This document shows positions 1-9,048 of a DNA stretch of 64,000 nt, piece after piece. The first letter of the stretch is position 1. Each line of letters opens with the position of its first letter. The DNA comes from Acidobacteriaceae bacterium (GTDB lineage: Bacteria; Acidobacteriota; Terriglobia; Bryobacterales; Bryobacteraceae). The notes beneath the pieces are model-generated. The model saw only the letters and a program-made list of their open reading frames with translations, was not told the origin of the DNA and did not search any database. The position numbers and the translations under genes are program-made. The stretch lies in NCBI GenBank assembly GCA_019233755.1, contig JAFAMD010000034.1, positions 1-64,000 of the forward strand, read 5' to 3'.

Positions 1-272
1 AGCAGCGCCGGCAGGCCGAGCCGCTGCATAGTGCTGAGCACAGCGGCCACATGGCCATGTGGGCGAGAGCGCGTGATGTCGAAGGAGGAAGCTGACGGGG
101 CAGCGCAAGGAGTTTCGCCCTTCAGCACTTGGCGCAGTGCTTCGATCTGCTCGGCGGGCAAATGCGAGAGATTCGCCAGTGTGCGGTTGCGGACCTTGCC
201 GTTTTCGCGAAAGCTCTCACGGAGCAGAACGGCTGGCGGGGAGTTACGATTGGGGACGACCGCCACGTACAT
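1..272 (-). CDS. IS1634-type transposase, N-terminal part, cut by the window edge
   Basis: An open frame runs on the minus strand from an ATG at 272 to the left edge (about 90 residues). It starts MYVAVVPNRNSPPAVLLRES and continues with a basic stretch and an AEQIEALRQVLKGE helix. This is the usual opening of IS1634/IS4-superfamily DDE transposases, whose N-terminal domain precedes the RNase H-like catalytic core. The catalytic residues would lie outside the window, so I cannot tell whether the element is intact. The left part of the gap at 273-453 probably holds the terminal inverted repeat; without the other end I cannot identify it. Recognition is by sequence style only. Confidence 0.7.
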   Translation of the reverse strand, partial: MYVAVVPNRNSPPAVLLRESFRENGKVRNRTLANLSHLPAEQIEALRQVLKGETPCAAPSASSFDITRSRPHGHVAAVLSTMQRLGLPAL

Positions 273-453
273 GCCGACATTATACCTATACTAGCACAAT
301 TGTACAAGAGATATCTGTCTATTTACATGTCTACAAAAACGTGCTTGAAATACCCCAACTTAATAGAAACGCGTTCTTTACACACGGTCAGGGGTGGAAC
401 TTCGGACTAAACACGATGAAGGCATTGCTGGTCTCTTGTATATGTGGTGGGCG

Positions 454-1185
454 TCACTGATGGTCTGTCTCCTCGATGTCCCGCAGCTTCGCTTCCACGT
501 TTTGTCGAACAGGGGCTTCTCGGGGCCGACGTTCTTCAGCTGATCGGAGCTCCAGAATAGGGTCGGCCTGCCAGATTGCACCGGAGATTTTTTTGATCAT
601 CTCGTCGACCGTCAGGACCTGAGCGAAGAGCAGCCCGAGAGTGGCGCATGTAGCTTTTTGTAGTTCGGCGGCCGAGACATCTTCTATGTCGAATGTCGCC
701 GTCCCGTCGCTGAGGAAAAACACACGAAAATCGCGGACTGCAGCTTCGCGCGCGGTGGTTTCGCAACAGACATTCGTCGCGACGCCAGTGATGATGACGG
801 TGTCGATCGCACGCGAGCGCAGGATCAGCTCAAGATCGGTGCCGTGAAAGGCGCCAAAACGCGGTTTGTCGAGGAGAATGTCTTTCGGATCTACAACTAG
901 CCCTTTGTGTAACGCCGCCGACTGCGAACCCTTGTTAATAATGCCTTGCTTGACAACCGGGGCAATCTCGCCAAGAAGACCGGTATTCGAGCCGTCCGTA
1001 CGCAGTACATGACTGGCATGTATAACGAGGATGCCGGCGGCGCGACATCTCGCGGTTACTCTGTTAATCCGCTCCTGCACCACCAGGCCGTCCTGCGCCG
1101 AGAATGGAGAACCGTGAACAAAGCAGTTCTGCATGTCCACGTTCAGGAGCGCAGTCCGCTCGGGGATTACCGCGAAATCGATCAT
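454..1185 (-). CDS. isochorismatase-family cysteine hydrolase
   Basis: The protein (243 aa) has the alpha/beta isochorismatase-like fold of amidohydrolases such as RutB, nicotinamidase and maleamate amidase. The catalytic triad is visible: Asp17 in LLNVDMQNCF, Lys107 in LLDKPRFGAF, and nucleophile Cys140 in GVATNVCCETTAR. The last motif also contains the cis-peptide Val-Ala region typical of the family and resembles RutB, so a C-N hydrolase acting on a small amide is more likely than true isochorismatase. A tail of about 40 charged residues follows the core. The ATG at 1185 is chosen because GGAG lies about 9 nt upstream; a TTG sits one codon earlier. The substrate is not predictable from context. 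It stands alone, pointing towards the transposase fragment. Confidence 0.85.
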   Translation of the reverse strand: MIDFAVIPERTALLNVDMQNCFVHGSPFSAQDGLVVQERINRVTARCRAAGILVIHASHVLRTDGSNTGLLGEIAPVVKQGIINKGSQSAALHKGLVVDPKDILLDKPRFGAFHGTDLELILRSRAIDTVIITGVATNVCCETTAREAAVRDFRVFFLSDGTATFDIEDVSAAELQKATCATLGLLFAQVLTVDEMIKKISGAIWQADPILELRSAEERRPREAPVRQNVEAKLRDIEETDHQ

Positions 1186-1231
1186 CAAGTCTTCTCCCGG
1201 CCTGAAGTCCCCACTAGTAATGGCGATGTTT

Positions 1232-1456
1232 TTAGGGTGATTCCTTCGTACCGGGCGAACCTCGGATTCTAATCGCGTTCTCGGCCAATAGATACCCCAA
1301 GAGCGTGATCAGATCTTTGACCATGGGCATACCCCAGATGACGGTTTCGGCGGCGCGACGCTCGACGGTGCGGCGCTCAAGTTCATCCGAGGAGAAATTT
1401 TGCGCGCGCGGTTGCCGTCCGGGTGGTGCGGAGGCCGGACTTGAAAACATCCGCAC
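1232..1456 (-). pseudogene. fragment resembling the N-terminus of a DUF1254 protein
   Basis: A 74-codon frame contains ELERRTVERRAAETVIWGMP, which matches the conserved opening of DUF1254 proteins (ERRAxEAxIWGMPxVN). After GMPMV the similarity stops: the next residues do not continue as the domain does and the frame ends after about 25 unrelated residues. Full DUF1254/DUF1214 proteins are about 450 aa, so this is a remnant if the match is real. No signal peptide or ribosome-binding site is evident. It lies in a gap of about 430 bases between two real genes, next to the transposase-bearing left end, in keeping with local rearrangement. The identification rests on about 20 residues. Confidence 0.4.
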
Positions 1457-1619
1457 AAAGCTTGAGATCGAGGTGCTTCGAGCGGATCTTGCGCACCGTC
1501 AGGCCTATGAAAAGCTGAGAGCCCTAATGGGAAAGAAGCAAGACGGACGGTGAGGGTGCGTTTCTCCGCGTGTCATTGTTTTATGGCGTGGTTTTATGAC
1601 GTCGCTTTATGACGGCCGC

Positions 1620-2588
1620 CTAGAAAGTGGGGAGGAGGACGACGTCGTCAGCGGGGACGGTTTCGAGCGGATAGCCGCCTTTTTTCCAGGCACGCAGGCC
1701 GCCTTTAATCACCGACGCTCTGAAGCCGTGTTGCTGCAGGATGCGCGCGACACGGAGACTTGTCGCCTCGCGGTGACAAGTGCAATATAAGACGATTTCC
1801 TTATCTTTCGGTAAGCTGCCGATTTGCTGAAGCAGCGTGTTCGGCTCAAGTCGTGACGAACCTTTGATGCGGGTGGCTTTGTTGCTGTAGTATCCGTGGC
1901 TGCGGACGTCGAATAATGCCATATCGCGGTGCAGGTCTGAGTAATACCGACGCGCGATTTCGGACGCCGACACGCTCGGAACGTAGCTAAGCGCTGCTGC
2001 TCTTAGCAATATCCAGAGATGATAAGCGAAATAAATCACGACTGCGAACACCACAAGCCGGACGAAAATACGACTACTGATGAGGTAGCCGGCCATCAAC
2101 GGGGCGAGAAAACCGCTGAACAGGAACCCCGCCCCGCACCAGGCAACTGCGTAGAGTGCCGCCCCGGCAAGGTCGAGCACGAAGAATTGGAGAAGGCCCA
2201 TATTCATGCTGCCCGCGAGCGGCGGAGCCAGGGCGTTAATCCCCGGCACGAACTTCGCTAGCACGAGCAGGGTCCGTCCGTGCCGGCGGAACGATTCGGC
2301 CGAACGCAGGATACATGAGTCCGGATTCAGAGAGAGCTTGCATAAGATGCCGAGCAGCCACCAGCCGGTGTAACGGCCTAGCAGAAACAGCAACATGTCG
2401 CCGAGAACGAGAGCGGAGAAAGAGGCCAGCAGGACAACGCCCAGGTGCAGCGGACCTTTGGCGCTGCTCCCGCCGGCGATGAGCAAAGCTAAAGCCGCAG
2501 GCAGGGGAAGACCCACAGCCTCCGCAAAGACCACGGCAAACAGGATGGAATATCCGTGGTGTGAAATATTGGACAGTAGAGCGTGCAC
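1620..2588 (-). CDS. DedA-family membrane protein fused to a rhodanese domain
   Basis: The first 200 residues form a DedA/SNARE-associated (VTT) domain: hydrophobic segments near 10-35, 50-72, 125-160 and 175-195, and the family motif FVPGINALAPPLAGSMNM, which in DedA proteins lies in a re-entrant loop linked to lipid (undecaprenyl or phospholipid) flipping. Residues from about 210 to 310 are a cytoplasmic rhodanese module with the active loop YCTCHREATS, Cys269 being the expected persulfide-bearing residue, and KGGLRAWKKGGYPLE at the C-terminal end. The start is GTG with no clear ribosome-binding site, so the exact N-terminus is uncertain. It is 39 bases downstream of the PP2C phosphatase gene on the same strand and may be co-transcribed with it. 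Confidence 0.85.
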   Translation of the reverse strand: MHALLSNISHHGYSILFAVVFAEAVGLPLPAALALLIAGGSSAKGPLHLGVVLLASFSALVLGDMLLFLLGRYTGWWLLGILCKLSLNPDSCILRSAESFRRHGRTLLVLAKFVPGINALAPPLAGSMNMGLLQFFVLDLAGAALYAVAWCGAGFLFSGFLAPLMAGYLISSRIFVRLVVFAVVIYFAYHLWILLRAAALSYVPSVSASEIARRYYSDLHRDMALFDVRSHGYYSNKATRIKGSSRLEPNTLLQQIGSLPKDKEIVLYCTCHREATSLRVARILQQHGFRASVIKGGLRAWKKGGYPLETVPADDVVLLPTF

Positions 2589-2627
2589 CGCGCACCAGAC
2601 CGAAAATTCTCTGATTCAGCTTCGAGT

Positions 2628-4052
2628 TTATCGTGCGCGCCCGGGGCTTAATGCTGAAGATTCCGTGAAGTCACAAACGATCAGCGTGAGATCGTCGTCC
2701 TGGGTAGCAGACCATTGCTGCACGGACGACAGAATTCGGTCTGCAGCTTCAGACGGTGAAGATCCGGCGGTCTTTCGCAGCAGTTCGCCCAAGGCTTCGC
2801 GGCCAAGAAACTCTCCTGCGGCGTCAGATGCCTCCACGATTCCATCGGTATAGAGCAGCAGGCGATCACCGTGCTCGAGGCGATGGGTAACTGTAGAGTA
2901 AGTGGCGAAGTCGAATGCGGCGAGGATCAGGCCGTTTTCTTGCACTTCGATAACGACACCGTTGCGCAGCAGTAGCATGGGCGGATGTCCGGCGGCAGAA
3001 TAGTGCAGCTCGCGCGACCGCGAATCCAGGTAAACATAAGCCGCGGTAACGAATTGGTTTTGTGTATTGCGATAGAGCGCGGCATTCATGCCCCGCAGGA
3101 ATCGTGCCGGATCGGAAGCGTTGGTGCGCTGCGATGCCGCGGCCAGCTTCACCATGGATGCGATCAGAGCGGCCGGAACGCCATGTCCGGAGACGTCCGC
3201 GATCAGGAGTCCTGCCCGGCCATTCTCAGCCACGACATAGTCATAAAAATCTCCCGCTACCGAAGTCATCGGCACATAGCGCGCAGCGACTTGAAAGTGC
3301 ATTGAGCGTGGGAATTCCGCCGGCAAAATGGAGAGCTGGATACGCCTTGCCACATCGAGTTCGTTCTGAATCTCAGTAAGCTGGCGATCACGCTCCAGTA
3401 TTCGACGTGCGGCGACATAGCCAAGACAACTCAGGAAGACGGCAAAACCTACAGCTTCGACCCTGGGAATAAGGAAGTAGATACCGGTCACGTTATCCCA
3501 CAATGCGAAGCCGACAAAGATCAGAAGCCCGCGCCGGACCACGATGAAGTCTTTATCGTGCCGCGGCGGGTTGCGGATGAACTGTACGATCAAGACCGCC
3601 AAGGCAGCGATCACAAGGATATTGTTGATGCGCAAAAATAAGAGCTCCGGACCAAACACGAAGGTGGCCACGGCGAGAAAGCTGTCCACGCCGGCTAAGA
3701 CATACGCAGCCACAATCGCGGCGCGGCTCCGCAGGAAATTTGCAGAGCGGAGGTACAGCACGAATGGAACGGGGACAAGGTAGTTAATGGCGGCACGCAG
3801 CCGCGGATAGAAGGCCGTGCTGGGCACAACCAGGCCAAGCAGACTAGCCTGTACCCAAAGCCTCAGACCGTAAAGTACAGCGAGGAGTCCGAAGTAGATG
3901 AAAAGCGGATCACGCTTTCTGCGCAGAGCTGAAAATGCGAGCGCGACCAGCCCCGTAGTTATGAATGCCGCGCCTAAGAACAGATTCGGAGCATCGCGGT
4001 GAAAGGCCTGGAGCACTTGCGCGGCGCTAATCGAGGGACTGGCAAGAGACAT
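2628..4052 (-). CDS. membrane-anchored PP2C/SpoIIE-type serine phosphatase (RsbU-like)
   Basis: The protein (474 aa) has an N-terminal membrane domain of about seven helices (roughly residues 20-215), a short coiled linker (RRILERDRQLTEIQNELDVA) and a SpoIIE/PP2C phosphatase domain (about 240-465). Metal-binding acidic motifs are present: AGDFYDYV, LIADVSGHGVPAALIA, LLLYTDGIVEASD and DDLTLIVCD. Proteins of this type dephosphorylate anti-anti-sigma factors of the SpoIIAA/RsbV type in partner-switching pathways. No STAS or anti-sigma kinase partner lies nearby, so the target is unknown. The ATG at 4052 overlaps the most upstream possible start of the divergent gene by 2 bases, which suggests that the neighbour begins further downstream. 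Confidence 0.88.
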   Translation of the reverse strand: MSLASPSISAAQVLQAFHRDAPNLFLGAAFITTGLVALAFSALRRKRDPLFIYFGLLAVLYGLRLWVQASLLGLVVPSTAFYPRLRAAINYLVPVPFVLYLRSANFLRSRAAIVAAYVLAGVDSFLAVATFVFGPELLFLRINNILVIAALAVLIVQFIRNPPRHDKDFIVVRRGLLIFVGFALWDNVTGIYFLIPRVEAVGFAVFLSCLGYVAARRILERDRQLTEIQNELDVARRIQLSILPAEFPRSMHFQVAARYVPMTSVAGDFYDYVVAENGRAGLLIADVSGHGVPAALIASMVKLAAASQRTNASDPARFLRGMNAALYRNTQNQFVTAAYVYLDSRSRELHYSAAGHPPMLLLRNGVVIEVQENGLILAAFDFATYSTVTHRLEHGDRLLLYTDGIVEASDAAGEFLGREALGELLRKTAGSSPSEAADRILSSVQQWSATQDDDLTLIVCDFTESSALSPGRAR

Positions 4053-5133
4053 GGCGAGATGCAGTCTGAAGCAGTCTCTTTACGATAATCTACTTCCTGT
4101 GTTTCCGCGATTGCACAATGCGATGTGGCCGGGACTGGTGGGAAAGGGTCCCGATTCGGAACCGGCTATCGGCCTGGATACAATGCTGGAGCTAACGGCG
4201 GCAGCGACGGTGAGCGGCACACGATTTGACGGCGTCGATCTGTTTCTTTACGAACCACATGTCGATATCGATTCAGGCGATGATGCTCTGAAGAGGCTGG
4301 CGGACAAGATCCGGGCGCGGGGACTGGTAGTGGGTTCGGTGGTTGCCCCGGTATGGCCGAACACCGGAGGTGGTTCGGCGATGGGGAACGAGGCCGAGCG
4401 CGGGCGGTTTCTGATGCAGGTGCGCAAAGCTTGCCGCATCGCGCGGGCCTTGCGGGACAACGGAATCCGGCCTTATGGGATTGTGCGGATTGACTCTGCG
4501 ACGCCGGTGACGGAGTGGGCCAAGGATGCAGCGGCGAATACCAGACGAATCGCGGAGACCTTTCGCGAAGCGTGTACGGTGGCGGAAGGTTATGAGGAGC
4601 AGCTCGCGGCAGAAGGCGAGATCTGCTGGGGCGGGATGCATAGCTGGAGAAGGATGCTGGAACTGCTGGACCTGGTCGGCAAGCCGGAGACGCTGGGCTT
4701 TCAGGCCGACATGGCACACACGCTTTTGTACACGTTGGGCCACAACGCACCGGAGGATCGCATGCTGCCGGCGGACTTCGACTGGAGCGACAGAAGCACG
4801 CTGGATGCAGCGCTGAAGACAGTGGCCGCCGCATTAGGACCGTGGACGAAAGATTTTCACGTTGCACAGAACGACGCCACGGTGAAAGGCGCGGGGTTGC
4901 ATGACAAGACCGGGCGGCACTGCCTGCCGAATGATGAGAAAGGCAAGTTAGATATCGTTCGTCATGCCGGATTCTGGATGCGGGGAGAAGACGGGAACTT
5001 ACGCAAGAGCTGGCAACATATCTGCTGGGATGGATGCATGTTTCCGAACAGCGTGATGCACGCAGCGGGCACGTGGAATGCGATTCTCTCCTCGATGATG
5101 GCGGTACGCAGCGCGCACGGTTGGACAGAATAG
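4051..5133 (+). CDS. sugar phosphate isomerase/epimerase-like TIM-barrel protein
   Basis: The 360-residue frame resembles xylose-isomerase-like (AP endonuclease family 2) TIM barrels that isomerise or epimerise sugars or keto-sugars. Supporting stretches are [20 protein letters not shown], the metal-ligand candidates [13 protein letters not shown] and [14 protein letters not shown], and [20 protein letters not shown] near the C-terminus. The frame can open at ATG 4051, which overlaps the divergent phosphatase start; an ATG at 4123 (MWPGLVGKG) fits the domain boundary better and is my preferred alternative. The Gfo/Idh/MocA gene starts 22 bases after the stop, so the two are probably one operon in sugar oxidation or keto-sugar metabolism. 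The substrate cannot be read from the sequence. Confidence 0.8.
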   Translation: MARCSLKQSLYDNLLPVFPRLHNAMWPGLVGKGPDSEPAIGLDTMLELTAAATVSGTRFDGVDLFLYEPHVDIDSGDDALKRLADKIRARGLVVGSVVAPVWPNTGGGSAMGNEAERGRFLMQVRKACRIARALRDNGIRPYGIVRIDSATPVTEWAKDAAANTRRIAETFREACTVAEGYEEQLAAEGEICWGGMHSWRRMLELLDLVGKPETLGFQADMAHTLLYTLGHNAPEDRMLPADFDWSDRSTLDAALKTVAAALGPWTKDFHVAQNDATVKGAGLHDKTGRHCLPNDEKGKLDIVRHAGFWMRGEDGNLRKSWQHICWDGCMFPNSVMHAAGTWNAILSSMMAVRSAHGWTE

Positions 5134-5155
5134 CATTCGCAGAGTGGAGGCCGGG

Positions 5156-6334
5156 ATGTCCGCAACTTCTTCGAAGCGTCCGTTACGCATAGGGCTGGTG
5201 GGTTATGGCTTTATGGGCCGGGCCCATTCAAACGCTTACAAGCGGGTGAACGACTTTTTCGATCTGGAGTACCGGCCGGTGCTCGAGGCGGTATGCGGCC
5301 GCGATCGAGCGAGAGCAGCGGTGTTCGCGGATCAATGGGGCTTTGCTTCCGTAGAAACCAATTGGAAAGTGCTAGTTGAACGCGCGGACATCGACGTGGT
5401 GGATATCGCGAGCCCGAACGACACGCACGCCGAGATTGCGGCGGCCGCAGCTGCGAGTGGAAAGACTATTTTTTGCGAGAAGCCGCTGGGTCGAAATCTG
5501 AGGGAAGCCGAGCACATGGTAGAGGCGGTGGAACGCGCGGGCGTTCGAAACATGGCCTGGTATAACTACCGCCGGGTGCCGGCGATCACGCTGGCAAAGC
5601 GATTAGTGGACGAAGGCAGGTTGGGGCGCATATTCCATTACCGCTCGACGTTCCTGCAGGATTGGACAATTTCGGCGGATCTACCGCAAGGAGGACAGGC
5701 TCTGTGGAGGCTCGACTCAAGTGTAGCGGGAAGCGGCGTGACGGGCGACCTGCTGGCGCACTGCATTGATACGGCGCAATGGCTGGCGGGGCCTATTGGC
5801 AGCGTCTCGGCGATGACTGAGACGTTCATCAAAGAACGGCGGCATCAGCAAACGGGCAAACTGGAACCGGTTTCGATTGACGATGCGAGCGCATTCCTGG
5901 CGCGGTTTGAAAGTGGAGCGCTGGGAACGTTTGAAGCGACGCGCTATGCGCGCGGACACAAGGCTTTGTACCGGCTGGAGATCAATGGCGAGAACGGGTC
6001 GATTGCCTGGGATTTAGAGGACCTTCACCGGCTGCAGTATTTCGCACACGGCAACGAGGGAGCACTGCGCGGGTGGCGCTCTATCCACATGACGGCGGGG
6101 GATCATCCGTACATGCAGCACTGGTGGGTGCCGGGATTACAGATTGGATATGAGCACACCTTTGTTCACCAAGTGGCCGATTTCCTCGCCGGGTTGAGTT
6201 GTCCCGGCGCCGCGGCGGTTCCGACTTTTCGGGAGGCGCTGGCGACGGAGCGCGTGGTGGATGCGGTACTGCGGTCGGCGGAGACGGGCCGGTGGCAGGA
6301 CTGCGCGGCGAGGAGGTACACGAGCGCGGATTAA
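5156..6334 (+). CDS. Gfo/Idh/MocA-family NAD(P)-dependent oxidoreductase
   Basis: The N-terminal Rossmann domain begins [20 protein letters not shown], the standard dinucleotide-binding signature, and is followed by [13 protein letters not shown] and the family hallmark CEKPLGRNL, whose lysine contacts the substrate and cofactor. The C-terminal alpha/beta domain carries [14 protein letters not shown] with the usual His/Asp pair. Length (392 aa) is normal. The start is placed at ATG 5156 because GGAGG lies about 8 bases upstream; an in-frame ATG four codons earlier has no such site. ThuB, which works with ThuA on trehalose and its 3-keto products, belongs to this family, and two ThuA-fold genes lie 1-3 kb downstream. 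The stop overlaps the convergent YVTN gene by 4 bases. Confidence 0.88.
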   Translation: MSATSSKRPLRIGLVGYGFMGRAHSNAYKRVNDFFDLEYRPVLEAVCGRDRARAAVFADQWGFASVETNWKVLVERADIDVVDIASPNDTHAEIAAAAAASGKTIFCEKPLGRNLREAEHMVEAVERAGVRNMAWYNYRRVPAITLAKRLVDEGRLGRIFHYRSTFLQDWTISADLPQGGQALWRLDSSVAGSGVTGDLLAHCIDTAQWLAGPIGSVSAMTETFIKERRHQQTGKLEPVSIDDASAFLARFESGALGTFEATRYARGHKALYRLEINGENGSIAWDLEDLHRLQYFAHGNEGALRGWRSIHMTAGDHPYMQHWWVPGLQIGYEHTFVHQVADFLAGLSCPGAAAVPTFREALATERVVDAVLRSAETGRWQDCAARRYTSAD

Positions 6335-7440
6335 TGAGCGGCTTTTCCAGCGGCGGGCAGATCCACTGCCGTGACTGACGGGCGGCCGAAGTTCGCGACG
6401 TAGAGCCTGCCGCTGCCTGGGACCACTGCTATCGCAAACGGATTGCTGCCGGAGGGGAGCGTTTCTATCGGCGTGTATCGATCGCCATCAATCACCGTTA
6501 CGCTGTTTCCATGCGTGTTGGCGACGTAAATCAGGTTCGCCTTCGCGTCGACCGCAATCGCCTGAGGGCCAAGACCCACCTTTACGGTTGCGAGGGTGCT
6601 GTGCTTTTCCCCATCGATTACAGTGACGCTGTTGTCGCCATAATTGGCGACGTAGACCCTGTTTCTCTTTGAATCGACCGCGACCGCACACGGAATTGAA
6701 CCCACCGGAATGGTGGTTTTGTTCCGCAAATTCTTGTCGAGCACCACCACTTCGGCGTTGCCGGTTCGAGTGACGTAAGCCGTACCTGTTGCTTCATTGA
6801 TTGCCAGGCCCCAGAGGTGCTCGCCCACATGCGCTTTCTCCGTAGAGCCATTCGTGCCATTAAGGATTTTGAGATCCGGGACTTCGTAGCCAAGGAAGAC
6901 GATGCGATCAGTGCTTGGATCAACGACAACGTTATCCGCGGATCCCAGTTTCATCATGCTGACGGTGTTGGCAGCTCCATCGATCACCGCAACTTGATCA
7001 CTGAAGGTGTTCGTGACATAGACTTTGTTTGTGACGTCGTCCACGGCAAGCACATAGGGGTGCGGACCGGCGGGGATTGTGGCGATGACCTTATCCGTTT
7101 TTCCGTCCAGCACGCTGGCCGTGCCAGCGGAAGAATTCACGACGTAAACCGTGCCAGTGTGCGCATTCACGGCAAGCGCGTCCGGGCCGGCTCCTACCGT
7201 GACGGTTTCGGTCGAATTCGTGGCGGTATCGATGATGGACACGGCGCCGCGGCTCTCATCGACCGCATAGATCTTCCCGTTTACGGGATTGAATGCGATC
7301 GCCCGACGGGTGATCAGAGCCGTTGCCGGCGGTTCCTCTTGGGGCTGCGCGGCGAAAACGGCGCTCGAAGACTGTAAGAATAGCGCTGCGAGCACAAGAA
7401 AGCAGGATAAAAAGCTGCACCTAAGATAGCCAGGGGACAC
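6331..7440 (-). CDS. secreted YVTN-family beta-propeller protein
   Basis: After an N-terminal signal segment ([20 protein letters not shown]) the protein consists of seven blades of about 42 residues. Each carries the YVTN-type core, for example [50 protein letters not shown] and [17 protein letters not shown]. Such propellers are extracytoplasmic binding or surface proteins of unknown partner; some resemble surface-layer or quinoprotein subunits but no cofactor site is seen. It ends against the Gfo/Idh/MocA gene and starts 41 bases from the divergent ThuA gene. The start codon is GTG. Blade 4 ([16 protein letters not shown]) is the most divergent. Family is certain, function not. Confidence 0.85.
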   Translation of the reverse strand: MSPGYLRCSFLSCFLVLAALFLQSSSAVFAAQPQEEPPATALITRRAIAFNPVNGKIYAVDESRGAVSIIDTATNSTETVTVGAGPDALAVNAHTGTVYVVNSSAGTASVLDGKTDKVIATIPAGPHPYVLAVDDVTNKVYVTNTFSDQVAVIDGAANTVSMMKLGSADNVVVDPSTDRIVFLGYEVPDLKILNGTNGSTEKAHVGEHLWGLAINEATGTAYVTRTGNAEVVVLDKNLRNKTTIPVGSIPCAVAVDSKRNRVYVANYGDNSVTVIDGEKHSTLATVKVGLGPQAIAVDAKANLIYVANTHGNSVTVIDGDRYTPIETLPSGSNPFAIAVVPGSGRLYVANFGRPSVTAVDLPAAGKAAH

Positions 7441-7481
7441 GCGGTCTGAACCTCTTTGCGATCATACGATAACGAGCTTCC

Positions 7482-8276
7482 ATGTCATTTCTTGAAACGA
7501 TCCTTTCTCGAAGACGCGCATTGCGGCCGATGTGGGCCTGGCCCCTGCTTCTGTCAAAAGGCTTTGCGAAAGACCAGACATCAAATCGAACGTTCCGGGT
7601 GATCGCGATCGCAGAGCATGGCGGAATTCATAAGCCCTTTGTGGATGCGGCGAAGATCTGGCTCCAACAGGAGTCACAAACCGGGAATTTCACCGTCGAT
7701 TACATAGAAAATACCGAGAAAATCGACGACGCCTTTCTCTCGCAGTACAGCCTGTTCATTCAGCTGAACTACCCGCCATACGCGTGGACCCCTACCGCTG
7801 CTGCTGCATTTGAGCGCTACATCGAAGAAGGCCGGGGAGGCTGGATCGGCTTCCATCATGCGACGCTGCTTGGCGAATTCGACGGCTATCCGATGTGGCC
7901 GTGGTTCCACGCGTTCATGGGCGGCGTCCGGTTTAAGGACTATATCCGGACCTTCGCCTCCGGCACGGTCATTGTGGAAGACCCGTCGCATCCCGCCATG
8001 CGAAACCTCGGTTCCTCTTTTGAGATTCGGGATGAGGAGTGGTACACGTACGACCGATCGCCGCGGCCGAATGTTCGTGTGCTGGCCAGAGTGGATGAGA
8101 ACACTTACAATCCGACGACTGCTATCAAAATGGGGGACCATCCGGTAGTGTGGACGAACGAGCATTACAAAGCGAGAAACATCTATATCTTCATGGGACA
8201 TCGGCCTGAGCATTTTCAGAACAAGAGCTTCACCACACTCTTTCATAACTCGATTTGCTGGGCGGCTCAGCGATGA
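7482..8276 (+). CDS. ThuA-like domain protein (first of a tandem pair)
   Basis: The protein (264 aa) has a ThuA/class I glutamine-amidotransferase-like flavodoxin fold: FRVIAIAEHGGIHKPFVDAA, YSLFIQLNYPPYAWTP, GRGGWIGFHHATLLG and a C-terminal HPVVWTNEHYKARNIYIFMG. ThuA proteins act with ThuB in uptake and oxidation of trehalose, maltitol and related glycosides, at the 3-keto-sugar step. The N-terminus looks like a short cleavable or anchoring segment (MWAWPLLLSKGFA), so a periplasmic place is possible. The stop overlaps the start of the next gene as ATGA, showing translational coupling. The enzyme activity is not established for most family members. Confidence 0.82.
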   Translation: MSFLETILSRRRALRPMWAWPLLLSKGFAKDQTSNRTFRVIAIAEHGGIHKPFVDAAKIWLQQESQTGNFTVDYIENTEKIDDAFLSQYSLFIQLNYPPYAWTPTAAAAFERYIEEGRGGWIGFHHATLLGEFDGYPMWPWFHAFMGGVRFKDYIRTFASGTVIVEDPSHPAMRNLGSSFEIRDEEWYTYDRSPRPNVRVLARVDENTYNPTTAIKMGDHPVVWTNEHYKARNIYIFMGHRPEHFQNKSFTTLFHNSICWAAQR

Positions 8277-9034
8277 TGCTCAAACCAGCGCTGCTTGCGG
8301 GATTGGTTTTCTCTGCAATACTGCCCTCCGCCTGCTTTGCCGGAGACGCTACGTTCCGAGTGCTGGCATTTTATTCAACGAATGTGGAATTCGACCATGT
8401 TGAATTCGCCGAACAGGCGATCCGGTTCTATACCGAGGCTGCGCGAAAAGATCATTTCGAGTTCGATACGACAACTCGATGGGATGATCTGGAGGCCAAG
8501 CATCTGTCTCAATATCAGGTAGTGCTTTGGCTTAACGATTTTCCTCACACACAAGCTCAGCGAGACGCGTTCCAGCAGTACATGAGTCATGGCGGCGCAT
8601 GGCTCGGCTTTCATGTTGCCGCTTACAACGATCGAGATACTAAGTGGCCGTGGTTTGTCGATTTTCTGGGCGGCACCGTGTTCTACGGCAATAATTGGCC
8701 GCCGCTGCCGGCGAAGCTGGTAGTGGATGACCCGGCGCATCCGGTGACCCATCATTTGCCCACGCGCTTCACCGCGCCAGCAAATGAGTGGTACATCTGG
8801 AAGCCCAGTCCCCGTTTGAACAAGGATGTGAAGGTACTGGTGACGCTAGACGCCGCCAATTATCCGCTGGGATTTAAGGACACCCTTACTGCGGGTGACC
8901 TTCCGGTTGTCTGGACCAACACTAAATACAAGATGATTTATATGAACATGGGGCACGGCGACAAAATCTTTACCAGCAGCGTGCAGAATCGCCTTTTTGA
9001 AGACGCGCTTCTCTGGCTGACGCGGGGAGACTAG
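8273..9034 (+). CDS. ThuA-like domain protein (second of a tandem pair)
   Basis: This paralogue of the preceding gene is about 253 aa. It has a clear Sec signal peptide (MMLKPALLAGLVFSAILPS then ACFAG) and the same blocks: FRVLAFYSTNVEFDHVEFA, YQVVLWLNDFPHTQAQR, GGAWLGFHVAAYNDRDTKWP, and LPVVWTNTKYKMIYMNMGHG at the end. The start is the ATG at 8273, overlapping the previous stop. Retention of two diverged copies side by side suggests two related substrates or a heteromer. The stop lies 14 bases from the end of the convergent GMC oxidoreductase gene, which encodes the likely partner activity (sugar oxidation). Confidence 0.82.
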   Translation: MMLKPALLAGLVFSAILPSACFAGDATFRVLAFYSTNVEFDHVEFAEQAIRFYTEAARKDHFEFDTTTRWDDLEAKHLSQYQVVLWLNDFPHTQAQRDAFQQYMSHGGAWLGFHVAAYNDRDTKWPWFVDFLGGTVFYGNNWPPLPAKLVVDDPAHPVTHHLPTRFTAPANEWYIWKPSPRLNKDVKVLVTLDAANYPLGFKDTLTAGDLPVVWTNTKYKMIYMNMGHGDKIFTSSVQNRLFEDALLWLTRGD

Positions 9035-9048
9035 GGAGGCCGGGCAGT

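Noticed and set aside
1305..1553. Plus-strand 82-codon frame
   Set aside because: It overlaps the DUF1254 remnant in antisense, has no domain and no convincing ribosome-binding site.
6817..7377. 186-codon plus-strand frame across the YVTN gene
   Set aside because: The repeat structure of the beta-propeller is on the minus strand; this frame is a shadow.
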